Below are positions 50,308 to 59,192 of a stretch of DNA of 64,000 bases, piece after piece. Numbering within the stretch: position 1 is the stretch's first letter; the number at the start of each line of letters is the position of its first letter. Both the position numbers and the translations under genes were made by a program. The notes under the pieces were generated by a model. That model was not told the DNA's origin and did no database searches. It saw nothing but the letters and a program-made list of their open reading frames with translations. Origin of the DNA: Frankiaceae bacterium (GTDB taxonomy: Bacteria; Actinomycetota; Actinomycetes; BP-191); contig DATMES010000001.1 in NCBI GenBank assembly GCA_035556555.1, forward strand, positions 1 to 64,000, read 5' to 3'.

Positions 50308-51153
50308 CTAGAGGGGCGAGACCTCGTCGTCCGACCACTGGTCGGTGCTCTCCGTGTCGCGGCCGCGACGCATCCGGTCGCGGATGCGTCCGAACAGGAT
50401 GACGAACTCGTACGACAGCACGAGCGGCACCCACATGAGGAGGAACGTCATCGGGTCCTGCGACGGCGTGATGACCGCCGCGAACACGCAGAGGCCGAAG
50501 TACATCCCCCGCCGCCAGCGCCGCAGCTTGGCGGTGGGCGTCACGCCGACGATGTTGAGGAACAGCATGAGCAGCGGGAACTCGAACGACACGCCGAACG
50601 CCAGCAGCATCAGCGACACGAAGCCGAGGTACTTGTCGACCGTGAGGATCGACGTGATGCCCTCGCCGCCGACGCCGAGGAGGAACTGCAGGCCGTTGTC
50701 GAGCGTGTAGTACGCGAACACGCCGCCCGCCGCGAACAGCACGATCGACGACGCCACGAACGGCACCGCCCAGCGGCGTTCGCGCTGGTGCAGCCCCGGC
50801 GTCACGAACTGCCACAGCTGCCACAGCCACACCGGCGCCGACACGACCGCGCCGGTCATGATCGCCACGCGCATGCGGATGACGAACTGGTCGAGGATGC
50901 CGGTGACGTACAGCTGGCAGTCGCCGCCGTCGGGCGGGAACCGCAGGTTCGCGGGCAGGTCGCAGAAGGGGCGTTGCAGGAACGCCAGGATCGGCTCGAA
51001 GAAGACGAACGCCGCGATCGTCGCGATCGACAGCGCGATGACGCTCTTGACTAGCCGCGAACGCAGCTCGGTGAGGTGCTCGACGAGCGTCATCCGCGAC
51101 GCGTCGGGGTCGGCGGGGCGCCGGGAGCGTGGCCGCTCGGTGGTGTCGGTCAT
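50308..51153 (-). CDS. tatC: Twin-arginine translocase subunit TatC
   Basis: A 281-residue membrane protein with six transmembrane segments. N-terminal MTLVEHLTELRSRL motif, the cytoplasmic substrate-receptor region, FVTPGLHQRERRWAVPF, and the conserved FGVSFEFPLLMLFL. It binds the twin-arginine signal and works with TatA. Slightly longer N-terminus (DTTERPRSRRPADPDAS). 35 bases after tatA on the same strand. Confidence 0.95.
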   Translation of the reverse strand: MTDTTERPRSRRPADPDASRMTLVEHLTELRSRLVKSVIALSIATIAAFVFFEPILAFLQRPFCDLPANLRFPPDGGDCQLYVTGILDQFVIRMRVAIMTGAVVSAPVWLWQLWQFVTPGLHQRERRWAVPFVASSIVLFAAGGVFAYYTLDNGLQFLLGVGGEGITSILTVDKYLGFVSLMLLAFGVSFEFPLLMLFLNIVGVTPTAKLRRWRRGMYFGLCVFAAVITPSQDPMTFLLMWVPLVLSYEFVILFGRIRDRMRRGRDTESTDQWSDDEVSPL

Positions 51154-51188
51154 GGCAGCTCAGGCCGCCCCCGCCGGTGCGCGGCGGG

Positions 51189-51440
51189 TCAGCGGGTCTC
51201 GGACCGGTCGGTCCGGGTGGCCTTCCACTCCTCGAACTCGCGCGCCTCGCGGGCGGCGTCGCTCTCGGCCAAGGTGGGCTGCTCGTCGGCGTTGCCGCCG
51301 CGGAGGCCCTTGGTCTCGGACTTGAAGATGCGCATGGAACGACCGAGCGAGCGCGCGGCGTCCGGGAGCTTCTTCGACCCGAACAGCAGCACGAGCACCG
51401 CGAGGATCGCGAACAGCTCGAAGCCCTGGGGCAGGTTCAT
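51189..51440 (-). CDS. tatA: Twin-arginine translocase subunit TatA
   Basis: An 83-residue protein: a single N-terminal transmembrane helix ([20 protein letters not shown]) followed by the [20 protein letters not shown] amphipathic helix and a polar tail. It forms the Tat pore. Length is typical. No tatB is present, as usual for actinobacterial minimal systems. Confidence 0.94.
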   Translation of the reverse strand: MNLPQGFELFAILAVLVLLFGSKKLPDAARSLGRSMRIFKSETKGLRGGNADEQPTLAESDAAREAREFEEWKATRTDRSETR

Positions 51441-51528
51441 GCGGACATCCTTCGCGCGAGGGTGGTGATCAGTCTACGCCGGGCGGCGTGCGTACAAGGG
51501 AGCGTTCGCACGATGTCCGCCTCCGGTT

Positions 51529-51711
51529 CTACTGACGTTCCCGCGGCGCAATCGTCTCCAACTCTTCCGCCGCGGCCGCCACCTTGGCCGAAGCCTCGGC
51601 GACAGTCCGTCCCAGGGCCTTCACCTGCCGGAACGCCCGGAGCGTGAGCAGAGCGAGCAGCAGGAGGCTCCCGGTGACGACCGAGACCGCGAAGACGGTG
51701 ACGTAGAGCAC
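51529..51711 (-). CDS. Small single-pass membrane protein
   Basis: 60 residues from a GTG at 51711. A hydrophobic helix (VLYVTVFAVSVVTGSLLLLA, LLTLRAF) is followed by an amphipathic Ala/Glu-rich tail. A longer frame upstream runs through the palindromic repeats and is rejected. No ribosome site seen. It lies between tatA and pafC, so it may belong to this conserved cluster. Confidence 0.5.
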   Translation of the reverse strand: MLYVTVFAVSVVTGSLLLLALLTLRAFRQVKALGRTVAEASAKVAAAAEELETIAPRERQ

Positions 51712-51766
51712 GGAGGGATCGTACGGCGCGGGGCGGGCGGGGGCGGGCGGGCGGGGCTCGCCGATT

Positions 51767-51824
51767 TCGTGATCTTGGTGACGTTTGTGTGCGCCCAGCA
51801 CCACCAACGTCACCAAGATCACGA
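51767..51824. repeat. 58-base palindromic repeat, copy 1
   Basis: Left arm 51767-51785 (TCGTGATCTTGGTGACGTT) and right arm 51806-51824 (AACGTCACCAAGATCACGA) are perfect 19-base complements around a 20-base loop. The unit is identical to 51858-51915. Size and structure resemble REP/BIME-like elements. Confidence 0.85.
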
Positions 51825-51857
51825 GTTCGGGGGTGGGGGCAGGCGGCGCCGCGCAGT

Positions 51858-51915
51858 TCGTGATCTTGGTGACGTTTGTGTGCGCCCAGCACCACCAACG
51901 TCACCAAGATCACGA
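51858..51915. repeat. 58-base palindromic repeat, copy 2
   Basis: Identical over 58 bases to the copy at 51767-51824, same orientation, separated by 33 bases. Perfect inverted arms of 19 bases around the same loop sequence. Confidence 0.85.
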
Positions 51916-52057
51916 CGCTGGGCTGCGAGGGGGCGGAGTGGGTCGTCAGAACGAGCCAGCGCAGCACCCCCGGAAGAGAGCCGGGGCGGGCGGGGCCGGT
52001 CGAGCGACTGAAGCGACGCAGTCGCCCTCCCGCCCATCCCGGCGGACGCTGCAGAGA

Positions 52058-52106
52058 GAAAAAACAGAGATCCCCTCCGCACAGGGCTGTGGCGGAGGGG
52101 ATCTCT
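52058..52106 (-). terminator. Intrinsic terminator of the 52123 gene
   Basis: AGAGATCCCCTCCGC (52066-52080) pairs perfectly with GCGGAGGGGATCTCT (52092-52106), loop 11. On the minus strand it is followed by a run of T (TTTTTT, complement of the A-tract at 52058-52064). Strong Rho-independent form. Confidence 0.85.
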
Positions 52107-52122
52107 GACGGGGGCGTGAGGA

Positions 52123-52455
52123 CTAGCGCGTAGGCACCTGAGCGGCCGCGGCCGCAACGAGGTCCGACGCGCCGAGCTGAAGAGCGAAGTCGAGGAGGTC
52201 GTCGTACGTGAGGACCGGGCCGGCCTTGGGCTCGAGCGCCTCGGCGGGCAGCTCCCAGACCTCGGCGCGGACGCCGCCGCTCATGAGCAGCGAGACGACG
52301 TGGTCGTCGGCGGGCTTGCGCACCGCGTCGCTGCACTTGGGGCAGGTGAACGTGTAGTACGACTGCGGCGCGTGGTTGCACACCATCAGCGTCACGTCCT
52401 TGGACGTCAGCTCGACCTCGCCACAACCGGGGCAGGAAGCCTTGATGGTCGTCAT
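52123..52455 (-). CDS. Zinc-ribbon hypothetical protein
   Basis: A 110-residue protein opening MTTIKASCPGCGEVEL, with a second C-x-x-C in FTCPKCSDAV about 30 residues later: a four-cysteine zinc ribbon. The C-terminal half is helical (LTYDDLLDFALQLGASDLV). It is widespread-looking in actinobacteria and of unknown function. A strong terminator follows. Confidence 0.72.
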   Translation of the reverse strand: MTTIKASCPGCGEVELTSKDVTLMVCNHAPQSYYTFTCPKCSDAVRKPADDHVVSLLMSGGVRAEVWELPAEALEPKAGPVLTYDDLLDFALQLGASDLVAAAAAQVPTR

Positions 52456-52571
52456 GGTGTGTCCCTCCCGACGCGTCGCCGGTCCTCTCGCGGCGAACAC
52501 CAATGGCTTCGGCAGGTTTCCGAAATTGCTTGACCGCCGTTCGGGGCCATCCGGGGAGGGGTCCGTACGGA

Positions 52572-53516
52572 CTAGTCCTCGCCGTACGCCGCGAGCGCGG
52601 CCCGCGCGGTCTCCCGCACCGCCTCGGCCAGCGCCGGAGGAGAGGCCACCGTGGCGGACGGACCGAGGCGCAGGAGCAGCCGCCGCAGCCAGCCGTCGTC
52701 GTGGACGCGGAGGTCGACGCGTACGCCGCCTTCGGGCCGTTCTTCGAGGGTCTCGTACGGGTAGTAGTCGGCGACCCAGCGGGCGTCGCGGTCGAGCAGG
52801 AGGGTGACGACGGGGTCCTCGGGGGCGGGGTGGTAAAGCCCTTCGGTCAGCGAGCGCGGCGCGGCCCGCGCGGGCACCTCGGCGGGCAGGTCGAGCTCGG
52901 TGGCCTCGACGATCCGGTCGAGGCGGAACAGCCGTACGTCCTCGACGCGCCGGCACCACGCTTCGAGGTACCAGCGGCCGTCGACGTTGACGACGCGCAT
53001 GGGGTCGACGTCGCGTTCGGAGACCTCGTCGCGGCTCGGGTTGTGGTACTTGATGTGCATTCGCCGCCCGCGTTCGGTGGCGCCCTCGACGGCGCGCAGC
53101 GTCTCCCCCGCCTCGTCCAGCGAGACCTCGACGCGCCCCGCCGACGACTCGAACGCCGCCTCCAGCTTCGCCAGCGCCCGGTCCAGCGCGTCCCGCTCGA
53201 CCAGGCCCGGCTCGGACGCGAGCGTCCGCGCGGCGACGACGAGCGCGAGAGCCTCCTCGGCGTTGAGCGTCAGCGGCCGTGCGAACTCCTCCGCGTTGCC
53301 GACGGTGATCCGGTCGCCCTCGTACGACACCTCGATGAGGTCGCCGGGCGTGTAGCCGGGCAGCCCGCAGAAGAACAGCAGGTCGAGGTCCTCGCGCAGC
53401 TGCTTCTCCGTCACGCCGAACGTCTCCGCCGCCTCCGCCACCGGGATGCCCGGGTGCTGCTGGAGGTACGGCACCAGCGAGAGCATCCGCGCGAGGCGGC
53501 TCGTCGTGCGGGTCAC
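52572..53516 (-). CDS. pafC: WYL-domain transcriptional activator PafC
   Basis: A 314-residue regulator. N-terminal winged helix (LARMLSLVPYLQQHPGIPVAEAAE), central WYL domain (MHIKYHNPSRDEVSERDV; WYLEAWCRRVEDVRLFRLDRI) and a C-terminal WCX-type region. With PafB it forms the DNA-damage (LexA-independent) activator of mycobacteria. GTG start overlaps the pafB stop (GTGA), giving coupled synthesis of the heterodimer. Confidence 0.9.
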   Translation of the reverse strand: MTRTTSRLARMLSLVPYLQQHPGIPVAEAAETFGVTEKQLREDLDLLFFCGLPGYTPGDLIEVSYEGDRITVGNAEEFARPLTLNAEEALALVVAARTLASEPGLVERDALDRALAKLEAAFESSAGRVEVSLDEAGETLRAVEGATERGRRMHIKYHNPSRDEVSERDVDPMRVVNVDGRWYLEAWCRRVEDVRLFRLDRIVEATELDLPAEVPARAAPRSLTEGLYHPAPEDPVVTLLLDRDARWVADYYPYETLEERPEGGVRVDLRVHDDGWLRRLLLRLGPSATVASPPALAEAVRETARAALAAYGED

Positions 53517-54463
53517 TTCAGCACCGCCCGGAGCCGCTGGACGACGGCGTCGCGCGCGTCGGCCGGCGCCACCACGACGACGTCGGGGCCGAAGCCCACG
53601 ACCCAGTCGGCGAACCGGTCGACGTCCCCCAGCGGCACCTCGGCGCGGGTCCACCCGTCGGGCTCCTCGGCCGTGGTCAGAGCCGTGCGCCGCACGTCCC
53701 ACGCCGCTCCCGGCGCCAGCCGCACGACCGCGGTGCCGGTCGCGGGGTCGTTGTCGAACGGCGCCACGAGCGCGCGGAGGTCCACGCCCTCCGGCACCGC
53801 GAAGGCGCCCGTCTCCCCGAACGCCGTCACCGGGCCGGTCACGCGCGCCAGCTTGAAGACCCGCGCCGCGGAACGGTCGCGGTCGTGGCCGACGACGTAC
53901 CACTTGCCGTGCCGGTGCACGAGGCCCCACGGCTCGACCGTGCGCTCGACGGCGGTGTCTGCGTACGACGGCCGGTACGCGAAGCGCACCGCCTGACCGG
54001 CGCGCACCGCGGCGAGCAGCGGCTCGAACGCCGCGTCGCGAGTGACCACGCGCGGCTCGATGCCCGACGTGGCGACGGGGTCGGCCTCGATGCCGGCGGC
54101 GCGCAGCTTGAGCAGCGCGCTCGCGCTCGCGTCGGCGAGCCCGGCCGACTGCCACAGCCGCGCGGCCAGCGCCACCGCAGCGGCCTCGTCGGGCTCGAAC
54201 GGGATCGCCGGCAGCTCGTACGACGACCGCGGGATCCGGTAGCCGAGCTCGTCGCCCCAGGCGTCGACCGGCTGCGTCTCGAGCGGCACGCCGAGGTCGC
54301 GCAGCTCCTCCTTGTCGCGCTCGAACTGGCGGCGGAACGTGTCGTGGTCGGCGGCGTCGTACCCCGGTACCACGGACCTGATCTGCTCGATCGTCACCGG
54401 CCGGCGGGCGGAGAGCAGCATGAGCAGCAGGTTGACCAGCCGCTCGAGCTTCTTCGCCGACAC
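53513..54463 (-). CDS. pafB: WYL-domain transcriptional activator PafB
   Basis: A 316-residue regulator starting (M)SAKKLERLVNLLLMLLSARRPV, with a helix-turn-helix, a WYL domain (GQAVRFAYRPSYADTAVERTV; GKWYVVGHDRDRSAARVFKLA) and a WCX-like C-terminus. WYL domains sense nucleic-acid fragments such as single-stranded DNA. GTG at 54463. Seven bases separate it from the FKBP gene. Confidence 0.9.
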   Translation of the reverse strand: MSAKKLERLVNLLLMLLSARRPVTIEQIRSVVPGYDAADHDTFRRQFERDKEELRDLGVPLETQPVDAWGDELGYRIPRSSYELPAIPFEPDEAAAVALAARLWQSAGLADASASALLKLRAAGIEADPVATSGIEPRVVTRDAAFEPLLAAVRAGQAVRFAYRPSYADTAVERTVEPWGLVHRHGKWYVVGHDRDRSAARVFKLARVTGPVTAFGETGAFAVPEGVDLRALVAPFDNDPATGTAVVRLAPGAAWDVRRTALTTAEEPDGWTRAEVPLGDVDRFADWVVGFGPDVVVVAPADARDAVVQRLRAVLK

Positions 54464-54470
54464 CGCGGGG

Positions 54471-54983
54471 TCAGCTCGTCTGCTGCGGGTCTTCGCCGGG
54501 GCCGACCTGGCCGCTCGCCGAGATGAGGTCGACGACGAACACGAGGGTCTGCCCGCCGAGCTCGTGCCCGCCCGCCTCGCCGTACGCGAGGTGCGGCGGG
54601 ATGACGAGCTGCCGCCGGCCGCCGACGCGCATCCCGAGCAGGCCCTTGTCCCAGCCCTCGATGACATTGCCGTTGCCGAGCTGGAACGGGAACGGGTGGC
54701 CCGAGTCCCACGACGACTCGAACTCCTTGCCCGTCTCGTAGATCAGGCCGACGTAGTGGACGGCCAGCGTCTGGCCGGGGAACGCGGCGCCGCCGGTGCC
54801 GACGATCAGGTCCTCCTTGACCAGGTCCGTCGGCGCGGGTCCCTTGGGCACCGTCACCTTCGGCTTCGCGGTCGCGACGGGAACCGCCGGCCCTGACGAC
54901 TGGCCGACCGAGGACGGCTTGTCCTCGCCCGTGCAGGCGGACAGCAGAAGTACGGCACAGAGGCACGCGACGGCGCGGCGCAA
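54471..54983 (-). CDS. FKBP-type peptidyl-prolyl isomerase lipoprotein
   Basis: A 170-residue lipoprotein: lipobox LLLSAC (Cys about 17), a Pro/Lys-rich linker, and an FKBP domain (about 55-158) with VHYVGLIYETGKEFESSWD, LGNGNVIEGWDKGLLGM and LVIPPHLAYGEAG. It catalyses proline isomerisation outside the membrane. FKBP genes at this position are typical of the pafA-pafBC region. Confidence 0.92.
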   Translation of the reverse strand: MRRAVACLCAVLLLSACTGEDKPSSVGQSSGPAVPVATAKPKVTVPKGPAPTDLVKEDLIVGTGGAAFPGQTLAVHYVGLIYETGKEFESSWDSGHPFPFQLGNGNVIEGWDKGLLGMRVGGRRQLVIPPHLAYGEAGGHELGGQTLVFVVDLISASGQVGPGEDPQQTS

Positions 54984-55033
54984 CGGTTTCTCCCTCGTCG
55001 GAACTCCGGGGCTCCCACGCTACCGTGCGCCGT

Positions 55034-56098
55034 GTGATCCGCATGCGGGAGGCGCGCGTCCTGGGGACGGTGCGTTCGTGGCCCGGCGCCGTCGAGATCC
55101 GCGTGTCGGTGGACGGCGCGGAGGCCGCGGCGCTCGCGTACCCCGCGCTCGTCGGCACGCCTGTCGAGGGCGACGTCGTGCTGCTCAACACCTCCGCCGT
55201 CGACCTCGGCCTCGGCACCGGCGGCTACCACCTCGTCGTCGCGATCCCCGGCCGGCTGCCACCGGATGCGCCGGGACCTGGGCACATCGTCAAGGCGCGC
55301 TACACGCCGCACCAGGCTGCTGTGCTCGGGGTGTCGGAGGAGGCGTCGCCGTACGCCGCAGTCATGGCCTCCGCGGTCTCCGTGTCGTCGATGCCGGTGG
55401 TCGTCGCGGACCTGCACTCCGCGTTGCCCGCCGTCCTCGCCGGGGTGCTGCACGCACGACCCGGCACGAGGGTCGCGTACGTCATGACCGACGGCGGCGC
55501 GCTCCCCCTCTGGCTCTCGCGCACCGTTCCCGCGCTGCGGCCGCATCTCGCCGGGACGGTGACGGCCGGGCAGGCGTTCGGCGGCGACCTCGAAGCCGTG
55601 ACGCTGCACGAGGCGCTGCTCGCCGCGCGGCACGTCCTCGCCGCCGACGTCACGATCGTCACGCAGGGGCCAGGCAACCTCGGCGTCGGCACGCCGTGGG
55701 GCTTCTCCGGGGTAGCGGCCGGCGACGCCGTCAACGCCGTCGCTGCCGTCGACGGCGTACCCGTCGCGTCGTTGCGGATCTCCGACGCCGACCCCCGCGA
55801 ACGTCACCGCGGCGTCTCCCACCACAGCCGCACGGCGTACGGCCGCGTCGCCCTCGCCCGCGCGCACGTCGTCGTCCCTTCGCTGCCTGAGCCGCTGGCC
55901 TCCGACGTCGGACGCGACCTCGCCTCGTCGGGCATCGCGGACCGCCACGAGGTCGTGCGGATCACCGCCGATGGGCTGCTGGAGGCGTTGCGGCGCAGCG
56001 GGTTCCCGCTCTCGACCATGGGGCGCGGGCTCGACGAGGACACGGCGTACTTCGTCGCCGCGGCGGCCGCCGGCGCGCACGCCGCGGGCCTCGTCTGA
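55034..56098 (+). CDS. DUF3866 family protein
   Basis: About 354 residues. The sequence (REARVLGTVRSWPGAVEIRV; VAYVMTDGGALPLWLSRTV; VTQGPGNLGVGTPWGFSGV) matches the actinobacterial DUF3866 family of unknown function. Start chosen at GTG 55034; GTG 55025 and ATG 55043 are also in frame. Its TGA overlaps the start of the cyclase gene (TGATG), so the two are cotranslated. Confidence 0.85.
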   Translation: MIRMREARVLGTVRSWPGAVEIRVSVDGAEAAALAYPALVGTPVEGDVVLLNTSAVDLGLGTGGYHLVVAIPGRLPPDAPGPGHIVKARYTPHQAAVLGVSEEASPYAAVMASAVSVSSMPVVVADLHSALPAVLAGVLHARPGTRVAYVMTDGGALPLWLSRTVPALRPHLAGTVTAGQAFGGDLEAVTLHEALLAARHVLAADVTIVTQGPGNLGVGTPWGFSGVAAGDAVNAVAAVDGVPVASLRISDADPRERHRGVSHHSRTAYGRVALARAHVVVPSLPEPLASDVGRDLASSGIADRHEVVRITADGLLEALRRSGFPLSTMGRGLDEDTAYFVAAAAAGAHAAGLV

Positions 56099-57612
56099 TG
56101 GGCCATCGGCCGTATCCGCCGGGCACGCCTTCCGACGTCATGCGCCGCGCGCTGCTGCGCGTCGGTGGCCTGCTCGTGGTGTCGAACCTCAGCGGCGCCG
56201 TGCTGTCGTTCGTCTACCTCGCGATCGTCTCGCCGGTGCCGTCGACCGTGTCGAAGGCGACGCGCGACGAGCTGACGCGGACCGGCGTCGTCGTGTTCGT
56301 CGCGTTCATGGTCGTGAGCGGGCTGGTCGTCGGCTGGCTGCTCAACGCCCGCGCGTTGCGCGTCTCGCGCTGGGCCGCCCAGGAACGCCCGCCCACCCCC
56401 GCCGAGGTCGAGGAGGTGCTGCTCCTCCCCCGCACCATGCTGCGCTACCCGTCGGTCGTGTGGCTCTGCGCGGCGACGACGTTCGGGGCACTGCAGGCGT
56501 CGTTCGACGTGGGGTGGGTCCTCGTCGTCCGCGTCGTCACCGGCATCCTGCTCGGCGGGCTCATCACGTCCACGCTCACGTACCTCCTCGCCGAGCGGAC
56601 GCTGCGTCCCGCGGCGGCGCTGGCGCTGTCGTACGGCGTCCTCGACCGTCCCCGCGCGCCCGGCATCCTGCCGCGCATCGTCGTGTCCTGGCTGCTCGGC
56701 TCCGCGCTGCCGCTGCTGTCCGTCGGGCTGACGCAGACCATCCGTACGCCGCTGGAGCGCCAGCAGCTCGCGGGCGCGATCTGGTTCCTCGTGATCGTCG
56801 GCGTCGTCGCCGGCGCCATCGCGATGGTCGTCGCGGCAAAGTCCGTGGCCGAGCCGATCCGCGACCTGCGCGACGTCCAGCGCGAGGTCGAGCGCGGCAG
56901 GCTCGACGTGCGCGTCGAGGTCCGTGACGCGTCCGAGGTAGGGCTGCTGCAGACCGGCTTCAACGAGATGGTCGCGGGCCTCGAGGAACGCCGCCGCCTC
57001 CAGGACATCTTCGGCCGCCACGTCGGCGCCGACGTCGCGCGGCAGGCGCTCGACCGCGGCGTACGGCTCGGCGGCGAGACCCGCGACGTCAGCGTGCTGT
57101 TCGCCGACGTCATCGGGTCGACGGCGCTGGCGCAGGAGCGGCCGGCGGAGGACCTCGTGGCGGCGTTGAACGCGTTCTTCGCCGCCGTCGTCGCGGCCGC
57201 GCGGGCGGAGGGCGGCTGGGTGAACAAGTTCGACGGCGACGGCGCGCTCTGCGTGTTCGGCGCGCCGGGCGACCTGCCCGACCACCGCGCGGCCGCGCTG
57301 CGGGCCGCGTTGCGGCTGCGCGCAGCCCTCGCCGAGGTGTCCGCGGCGTATGGGATCGACGCCGGCATCGGCGTCTCGTCCGGCCTCGCGACGGCGGGCA
57401 ACGTCGGCGCGGAGGAACGGTTCGAGTACACCGTCATCGGCGACCCCGTGAACGAGGCCGCGCGGCTCACCGAGGCCGCCAAGACGAGGCCCGAACGCGT
57501 GCTCGCGAGCGGCCCCACCGTCGCCGGCTCCGGTCTCGACGGGTGGCGCGAGGTCGGCGAGGAGACGCTGCGCGGGCGCGGCACACCGACCGTGCTCTAC
57601 GCGCCCGGCTGA
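56098..57612 (+). CDS. Membrane adenylate cyclase (class III, HAMP)
   Basis: A 504-residue protein: six transmembrane segments (about 18-240), a HAMP linker (AKSVAEPIRDLRDVQREVERG, 247-267) and a class III cyclase domain (about 328-495). Catalytic residues are visible: Asp337 (FADVIGST), Lys377 (NKFDGDG) and Asp381, plus IGDPVNEAARL for adenine specificity, so ATP is the likely substrate. It ends convergent to pafA. Confidence 0.92.
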   Translation: MGHRPYPPGTPSDVMRRALLRVGGLLVVSNLSGAVLSFVYLAIVSPVPSTVSKATRDELTRTGVVVFVAFMVVSGLVVGWLLNARALRVSRWAAQERPPTPAEVEEVLLLPRTMLRYPSVVWLCAATTFGALQASFDVGWVLVVRVVTGILLGGLITSTLTYLLAERTLRPAAALALSYGVLDRPRAPGILPRIVVSWLLGSALPLLSVGLTQTIRTPLERQQLAGAIWFLVIVGVVAGAIAMVVAAKSVAEPIRDLRDVQREVERGRLDVRVEVRDASEVGLLQTGFNEMVAGLEERRRLQDIFGRHVGADVARQALDRGVRLGGETRDVSVLFADVIGSTALAQERPAEDLVAALNAFFAAVVAAARAEGGWVNKFDGDGALCVFGAPGDLPDHRAAALRAALRLRAALAEVSAAYGIDAGIGVSSGLATAGNVGAEERFEYTVIGDPVNEAARLTEAAKTRPERVLASGPTVAGSGLDGWREVGEETLRGRGTPTVLYAPG

Positions 57613-57643
57613 CCCGCACTTCACGTGCGCGGCGGCCCGTCGC

Positions 57644-59002
57644 CTACATCGACGCGATGAGCTTCTCGACGCGTTCGTCCACGGCGCGGAACGGGTCCTT
57701 GCAGAGGACGGTCCGCTGCGCCTGGTCGTTCAGCTTGAGGTGCACCCAGTCGACCGTGAAGTCGCGGCGCTTCTCCTTGGCCTTGCGGATGAACTCGCCG
57801 CGCAGCCGCGCCCGCGTGGTCTGCGGCGGCGTGTCCATGGCCTCGGTGATCGTCACGTCGTCGGTGACGCGGGTGACCGCGCCCTTGCGCTCCAGCAGGT
57901 AGTAGAGCCCGCGGTCGCGGTTGACGTCGTGGTACGCGAGGTCGAGCAGCGCGACCTTCGGCGACGACAGCGGCAGCTTGTGCTTGGCGCGGTAACGCTC
58001 GACGAGCTGGTACTTCGTGATCCAGTCGACCTCGCGGGCGACGTCGTCGAGGTCGCCGGTCTCGATGGCGTTCAGCGTGCGACCCCAGAGGTCGAGGACG
58101 CGTTCCGCGACGGGGTCGCTCCCCCGCCGCGTCACGAAGTCGCGCGCCTTCGCGTGGTACTCGTGCTGGATCTCCAGCGCGCTGGCCTCGCGGCTGTTGG
58201 CGAGCTTGACCCGCTTGCGGCACGTGATGTCGTGGCTGATCTCGCGGATGGCACGGATCGGGTTCTCCAGCGTGAGGTCGCGCATGACGACCCCTGCCTC
58301 GATCATCCGTAGCACCAGGTCCGTCGTGCCGACCTTGAGCAGCGTGGTGGTCTCGTTCATCGACGAGTCGCCGACGATGACGTGCAGCCTGCGGAAGCGC
58401 TCGGCGTCGGCGTGCGGCTCGTCGCGGGTGTTGATGATCGGCCTCGACCGCGTCGTAGCCGACGACACGCCCTCCCAGATGTGCTCCGCGCGCTGGCTCA
58501 CGCAGAACACCGCGCCACGTGGGGTCTGCAGCACCTTGCCCGCGCCGCAGACGATCTGCCGCGTCACGAGGAACGGGATGAGCACGTCCGCCAGGCGGCT
58601 GAACTCACCGTGCCGGCCGACGAGGTAGTTCTCGTGGCAGCCGTACGAGTTGCCGGCCGAGTCGGTGTTGTTCTTGAACAGGTAGATCTGGCCGGCGATG
58701 CCCTCCTCGTGGAGTCGCTGCTCGGCGGACGCGAGCAGCGACTCGAGGATGCGTTCGCCGGCCTTGTCGTGCGTGACGAGGTCGACGAGCGAGTCGCACT
58801 CGGGAGTCGCGTACTCGGGGTGGCTGCCGACGTCGAGGTACAGGCGCGCGCCGTTCTCCAGGAAGACGTTGGAGGAACGCCCCCACGACACGACGCGGCG
58901 GAACAGGTAGCGCGCGACCTCGTCCGGGGAGAGCCGCCGCTGGCCGCGGAACGTGCACGTGACGCCGTACTCGTTCTCCAAGCCGAAGATGCGGCGGTCC
59001 AT
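57644..59002 (-). CDS. pafA: Pup-protein ligase PafA
   Basis: A 452-residue carboxylate-amine ligase that attaches Pup to lysines for proteasomal degradation. It begins [18 protein letters not shown], carries [15 protein letters not shown] and [21 protein letters not shown], and ends [10 protein letters not shown]. Length equals the M. tuberculosis protein. I prefer the ATG at 59002 to the one at 59017. The prcBA/pup/dop genes are not in the window; upstream lies a toxin-like pair. Confidence 0.95.
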   Translation of the reverse strand: MDRRIFGLENEYGVTCTFRGQRRLSPDEVARYLFRRVVSWGRSSNVFLENGARLYLDVGSHPEYATPECDSLVDLVTHDKAGERILESLLASAEQRLHEEGIAGQIYLFKNNTDSAGNSYGCHENYLVGRHGEFSRLADVLIPFLVTRQIVCGAGKVLQTPRGAVFCVSQRAEHIWEGVSSATTRSRPIINTRDEPHADAERFRRLHVIVGDSSMNETTTLLKVGTTDLVLRMIEAGVVMRDLTLENPIRAIREISHDITCRKRVKLANSREASALEIQHEYHAKARDFVTRRGSDPVAERVLDLWGRTLNAIETGDLDDVAREVDWITKYQLVERYRAKHKLPLSSPKVALLDLAYHDVNRDRGLYYLLERKGAVTRVTDDVTITEAMDTPPQTTRARLRGEFIRKAKEKRRDFTVDWVHLKLNDQAQRTVLCKDPFRAVDERVEKLIASM

Positions 59003-59192
59003 CAGGCTCCACCCCACGACACGAAACCGCAGTTCAGCGGCCCTGTCGCTGTCATGGGCTGTCCTCTCGTGGAGCCTGGTTCTGGCTCAGATCTGACTCA
59101 CGCCGCATCGCCTGCTGATCGTAGTCGCGCTTCCTCGCCGAACGTCGCTGAACGCGACCGCTGTCCGGTTGGTCGGTTCCCGTGCGGTCCGC

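Larger units (their letters stand above)
51712..52122. other. Gene-free region carrying two identical palindromes
   Basis: 411 bases between the small membrane protein and the zinc-ribbon gene. It holds the two identical 58-base palindromes (51767-51824, 51858-51915), a GC-rich stretch without a gene signal (51916-52057), and the terminator at 52058-52106. Short frames here give no convincing proteins. Confidence 0.6.

Noticed and set aside
51712-51822. Longer start for the small membrane protein beginning MILVTLVVLGAHKRHQDHE
   Set aside because: This extension is encoded by the palindromic repeat; the real start is the GTG at 51711.
51767-51915. CRISPR array
   Set aside because: Only two copies, each a perfect hairpin, with no spacer series and no cas genes.
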